Shown in pieces: positions 61,217 through 64,000 of a DNA stretch of 64,000 nt. The stretch's first letter is position 1. The number at the start of each line of letters is the position of its first letter. Origin of the DNA: CAIWTU01 sp963815135 (GTDB lineage: Bacteria; Desulfobacterota; Desulfuromonadia; Geobacterales; Geobacteraceae); the NCBI GenBank assembly GCA_963815135.1, contig CAWFFO010000007.1:180291-244290 (forward strand). Reading direction: 5' to 3'. The position numbers were made by a program, and so were the translations under genes. Under the pieces are notes generated by a model. The model worked only from the letters and a program-made list of their open reading frames with translations, was not told the DNA's origin and did no database searches.

Positions 61217-63019
61217 TTACTTGCCCGTCTTTTTGCGCTTGTTCGGATCCAGTTCTTTTTTTCTTAACCGGATGGACGCCGGTGTCACTTCAACCAGTTC
61301 ATCATCGTCGATGAACTCAAGGGCCTGTTCCAGGGTCAGGATCCTGGGCGGTGTCAGCTTGATCGCATCGTCAGAACCTGATGCCCTGACGTTGGTAAGC
61401 TTTTTCCCTCTGCAAGGATTTACATCCAGGTCATTGTCTTTTGCATGCTGGCCGATGATCATCCCGCCGTAGACTTCAACACCGGCGCCTACGAAGAGCA
61501 CCCCGCGCGGCTGCAGGGCATCGAGTGAATATGCCGTGGTTTCTCCGGCTTCCATGGCCATCAGTACGCCGTTTTTGCGGCCGGGAATATCGCCCTTGTA
61601 CGGAGCGTAGCCGTGGAAGGTGTGGGTCATTACCGCAGTGCCCTTGGTGTCGGTGAGTATCTCGCCACGCAGTCCGATCAGGCCGCGGGCCGGAATAACG
61701 AATTCCAGGCGAACCACTTCACCGAGCTGGTGCATGGCAACCATGTCTCCCTTGCGCGGTCCCATTTTTTCGATGACGGCTCCCTGGAAATCAGAGTGCA
61801 CATCTATGACCAGGTATTCCATAGGTTCCTGTTTCTGTCCGTCAATGTCCCGCAGGATCACTTCCGGTTTCGAAACAGCCATTTCGAAGCCTTCACGGCG
61901 CATGTTTTCGATAAGTATGGAAAGGTGCAGTTCGCCACGGCCCGAGACCTTGAACGTATCCGGATTGGCGGTATCTTCGACGCGCAGGGAGACATTGGTA
62001 CGCAGTTCCTTGTCCAGCCTCTCGCGGATGTTCCTGGATGTTACCATCTTCCCTTCGCGACCGGCAAAGGGCGAGGTATTGACAATAAAGTTCATGGCGA
62101 TGGTCGGTTCGTCGATGGAAACGTAAGGAAGAGCCACGGGATTGTCCACGGCCGCGATTGTTTCGCCGATGCCGACATTATCGAAGCCGGCAATTGTCAC
62201 AATGTCGCCGGTAAGAGCTTCGGGGATCTCTATCTGTTTCAGGCCTTCGTAGCCGAGGAGCTTGGATATCCTGCCACGGGTAATCGAGCCGTCACGCCTG
62301 ATAAGGGCAACGGTTTCGCCGGCGGAAACCCTGCCGTTGAATATCTTGCCAGTCGCGATCCGGCCTATGTAGTCGTTGTAATCTATATTGGTCACCAGAA
62401 GCTGGAAAGGTGCTTTTACGTCTCCCTCAGGGGGATGGACATTGTCCTTGATGATCTGGAAAAGCGGTTCCATGTTGTCCGACTCGCTTGAAAGTTCGGT
62501 TTTTGCATAACCCATTTTGGCGCTGGTATAAACAATGGGGAAATCGAGCTGTTCATCCTTTGCCTGCAGTTCGCAGAAAAGGTCGAACACCATGTCGACA
62601 ACCTCATCGGGGCGCGCACCGGGGCGGTCGATCTTGTTGATGACGACGATCGGCCTCAGGTCCAGGTCGAGAGATTTTTTCAACACGAAGCGCGTCTGGG
62701 GCATGGGGCCGTCCAGTGCGTCGACCAGGAGGAGGACCGAGTCCACCATTTTAAGGACCCTCTCCACTTCACCGCCGAAGTCGGCATGGCCGGGGGTGTC
62801 AACGATATTTATTTTGTATCCGCCATGGTGTATGGACAGGTTCTTTGCCAGAATCGTGATGCCCCGTTCCTTTTCCAGGTCGTTGGAATCCATGACCCTT
62901 TCGGTTATTACCTCGTTTTCCCGGAAAATTCCCGACTGTTTCAGCATGGCGTCAACCAGTGTGGTCTTGCCGTGGTCGACGTGAGCTATAATGGCGATAT
63001 TTCTGATCTTTTCCTGCAT
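61217..63019 (-). CDS. typA: Ribosome-associated GTPase TypA/BipA
   Basis: BipA is a translational GTPase that binds the ribosome and supports growth under stress and 50S assembly. The 600-aa product has G1 'AHVDHGKTT', switch I 'ERGITI', G3 'DTPGHADFGGEVERVL', G4 'NKIDRPGARPDEV', and the C-terminal BipA-specific domain ('RGEILTDTKGTAVMTHTFHGYAPYKG', 'NVRASGSDDAIKLTPPRILTLEQALEFI'). Its length is normal. The minus-strand ribosome site AAGGAG precedes ATG 63019. Confidence 0.97.
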   Translation of the reverse strand: MQEKIRNIAIIAHVDHGKTTLVDAMLKQSGIFRENEVITERVMDSNDLEKERGITILAKNLSIHHGGYKINIVDTPGHADFGGEVERVLKMVDSVLLLVDALDGPMPQTRFVLKKSLDLDLRPIVVINKIDRPGARPDEVVDMVFDLFCELQAKDEQLDFPIVYTSAKMGYAKTELSSESDNMEPLFQIIKDNVHPPEGDVKAPFQLLVTNIDYNDYIGRIATGKIFNGRVSAGETVALIRRDGSITRGRISKLLGYEGLKQIEIPEALTGDIVTIAGFDNVGIGETIAAVDNPVALPYVSIDEPTIAMNFIVNTSPFAGREGKMVTSRNIRERLDKELRTNVSLRVEDTANPDTFKVSGRGELHLSILIENMRREGFEMAVSKPEVILRDIDGQKQEPMEYLVIDVHSDFQGAVIEKMGPRKGDMVAMHQLGEVVRLEFVIPARGLIGLRGEILTDTKGTAVMTHTFHGYAPYKGDIPGRKNGVLMAMEAGETTAYSLDALQPRGVLFVGAGVEVYGGMIIGQHAKDNDLDVNPCRGKKLTNVRASGSDDAIKLTPPRILTLEQALEFIDDDELVEVTPASIRLRKKELDPNKRKKTGK

Positions 63020-63123
63020 TCTGACAACTCCTTGCTCTTTTATCTATTAAATTTATTTGGTTCGCTAAAGCCGCTTGTCAGGTCAATTGAGAGCCGGGTA
63101 AATACAGCAAAAAGCCGGTCCGG

Positions 63124-63153
63124 CAAAACAAAAGACGAGCTGATCGGCTCGTC
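63124..63153 (-). terminator. Terminator on the minus strand upstream of typA
   Basis: On the minus strand GACGAGC/GCTCGTC with a 6-nt loop is followed by TTTTGTTTTG. A second short palindrome (GCCGGACCGGC, then T residues) lies just beyond, around 63113-63124. They would stop transcripts arriving from the cyclophilin gene. Confidence 0.75.
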
Positions 63154-63330
63154 TGAGGAACAAATTAGTATGGCAATTTTATAAAGTAAATACAAGACTT
63201 TTTTAAAAAATAGCGTTTTTTTTGCCAACAACCGGGCCTTTGCTCCGTAGCGCTGAATGTAGCAAAAAAGAAAAGGCCAGTCATCATCACGGTCTTTTTG
63301 CCGCCGAGTTGTAATACTTTATGTTTATTT

Positions 63331-63512
63331 ATTTTCTACCCGGAACGTATCTGCCCGGTCCGGGGCTGGGACTTTCCCGAATTAATCAGTAATTCTGAAA
63401 ATTGCCACTCGAACAAAAAAGCAGTCAATTCGGGCATTTTCTCCCGAATTGACTGCTTGCCTGAAAACTGTTCAGCTTGTTCCGCAAAAACCCTAATCCT
63501 ATTTATGGAAAT
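63331..63512. repeat. Dispersed repeat, copy B, with perfect 16-bp hairpin
   Basis: This aligns with 51261-51441. It contains AAGCAGTCAATTCGGG (63419-63434) and its exact reverse complement at 63443-63458 around an 8-nt loop. On the minus strand six T residues follow, so the hairpin can also terminate the cyclophilin transcript. Confidence 0.65.
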
Positions 63513-63537
63513 AATTTTAGAGGGTTCCGGACGGAGA

Positions 63538-64000
63538 CTATTTAACTAGTTTCACTGATTTGATTACCACCGGGGTGCGTGGCACATCCTGAAAGCCCAT
63601 TTTCATACCGGTTCCGACTGCGGCTATCCGGTCAACCACATCCATACCTTTGATGACTTTTCCGAATACCGCATAGCCATAACCGTCCGGCATCGGACGG
63701 TTGAGAGACTCGTTGTTTACCAGGTTGATGAAAAACTGTGAAGTAGCACTATCCGGGACAGCGGTGCGGGCCATGGCGATTGTTCCCCGCTCGTTCTTCA
63801 AACCATTGTCAGCCTCGTTCCTGATCGACGGTCCGGTCGGCTTCTGTTTCAAGTCCGCGGTGAAGCCGCCTCCCTGGATCATGAAACCCGGGATAACCCG
63901 GTGAAATATCGTTCCGTCGTAAAAACCGCTTTGCACATATGACAGGAAATTCTTCACGGATAACGGCGCTTCTTTCTGGAAGAGTTCGATTTTGATGTTT
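63538..64000 (-). CDS. Peptidyl-prolyl cis-trans isomerase, cyclophilin type (partial)
   Basis: The frame runs off the window edge at 64000, so the N-terminus is missing. About 153 residues are visible, from 'NIKIELFQKEAPLSVKNFLSYVQSGFYDGTIFHRVIPGFMIQGGG' to 'FGKVIKGMDVVDRIAAVGTGMKMGFQDVPRTPVVIKSVKLVK'. The catalytic Arg is in 'FHRVIPGFMIQGG' and the substrate pocket in 'SATSQFFINL'. Cyclophilins speed proline isomerisation; whether this one is cytoplasmic or exported cannot be told without its start. An internal GTG at 63957 is not the true start. Confidence 0.93.
   Translation of the reverse strand, partial: NIKIELFQKEAPLSVKNFLSYVQSGFYDGTIFHRVIPGFMIQGGGFTADLKQKPTGPSIRNEADNGLKNERGTIAMARTAVPDSATSQFFINLVNNESLNRPMPDGYGYAVFGKVIKGMDVVDRIAAVGTGMKMGFQDVPRTPVVIKSVKLVK

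Noticed and set aside
1..64000. CRISPR array, toxin-antitoxin pair or insertion sequence
   Set aside because: I saw no regularly spaced repeats, no cas genes, no toxin/antitoxin family motifs and no transposase in any frame.

Overview
The window looks like a chromosomal segment of a Desulfobacterota bacterium, most likely near Geobacter/Pelobacter (Desulfuromonadia). This rests on gene order rather than a database search. The run his genes - rpsU - yqeY-like - cvpA-like - dnaG - rpoD - tRNA(CAT) - NIF3-like - zinc-ribbon protein - rnpB - mraZ...ftsZ - radical SAM is the arrangement I associate with that group. The cell is Gram-negative, with a meso-DAP-type MurE and a BamD-like lipoprotein, and it carries an energy-converting hydrogenase typical of anaerobes.

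Layout. 1-3.6 kb: end of a histidine operon (hisC partial, hisB, hisH, hisA, hisF, hisE). 3.7-8.7 kb: macromolecular-synthesis operon (rpsU, yqeY-like, cvpA-like, dnaG, rpoD) ending in a strong terminator, then a THUMP rRNA methyltransferase. 9.9-19.7 kb: AT-richer accessory block with an acetate-uptake-family (GPR1/FUN34/YaaH) membrane protein behind a sigma-54-like promoter, a DUF4242-like protein, a PhoU-like protein on the minus strand, a 0.9-kb gene-poor stretch, and a complete six-subunit Ech hydrogenase operon (echABCDEF) with nickel-insertion genes hypA and hypB. A 20-codon leader ORF with a strong ribosome site overlaps the start of echA. 19.7-23.2 kb: tRNA(CAT), a NIF3-like protein, a C4 zinc-ribbon coiled-coil protein, RNase P RNA with palindromic insert-like hairpins, and two uncharacterised genes. 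23.7-42 kb: the full division and cell-wall (dcw) cluster from mraZ to ftsZ, behind a promoter followed by MraZ-box repeats. 42-54 kb: radical SAM protein, TPR protein, CoA-binding protein, PEBP-family protein, WYL regulator, HAD hydrolase, a disrupted aspartase/fumarase, Nfu-type Fe-S protein, a 66-aa protein, a cardiolipin synthase-like protein and hrpB. 54-64 kb: DUF362 ferredoxin-like protein, MutT, XerC-like recombinase, two sodium-coupled transporters, bamD-like, typA and a partial cyclophilin.

Genes act together in clear blocks: histidine synthesis; initiation of replication and transcription; peptidoglycan precursor synthesis, septal synthesis and the FtsQ/A/Z divisome; and a membrane hydrogenase that couples ferredoxin to proton reduction and ion translocation, with acetate transport next to it.

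Sequence quality matters here. Essential genes rpoD, murD and ftsW, plus aspA-like and hrpB, carry single-base indels, dense at 31.95-33.16 kb and 48.23-48.90 kb. In each case I could rebuild a conserved protein by shifting frame, so consensus errors are the simplest explanation. The strongest unexplained items are the echA leader ORF and its palindromes, the rnpB palindromic inserts, a diverged repeat pair at 51.3 and 63.4 kb, and a folded element at 54.11-54.17 kb.
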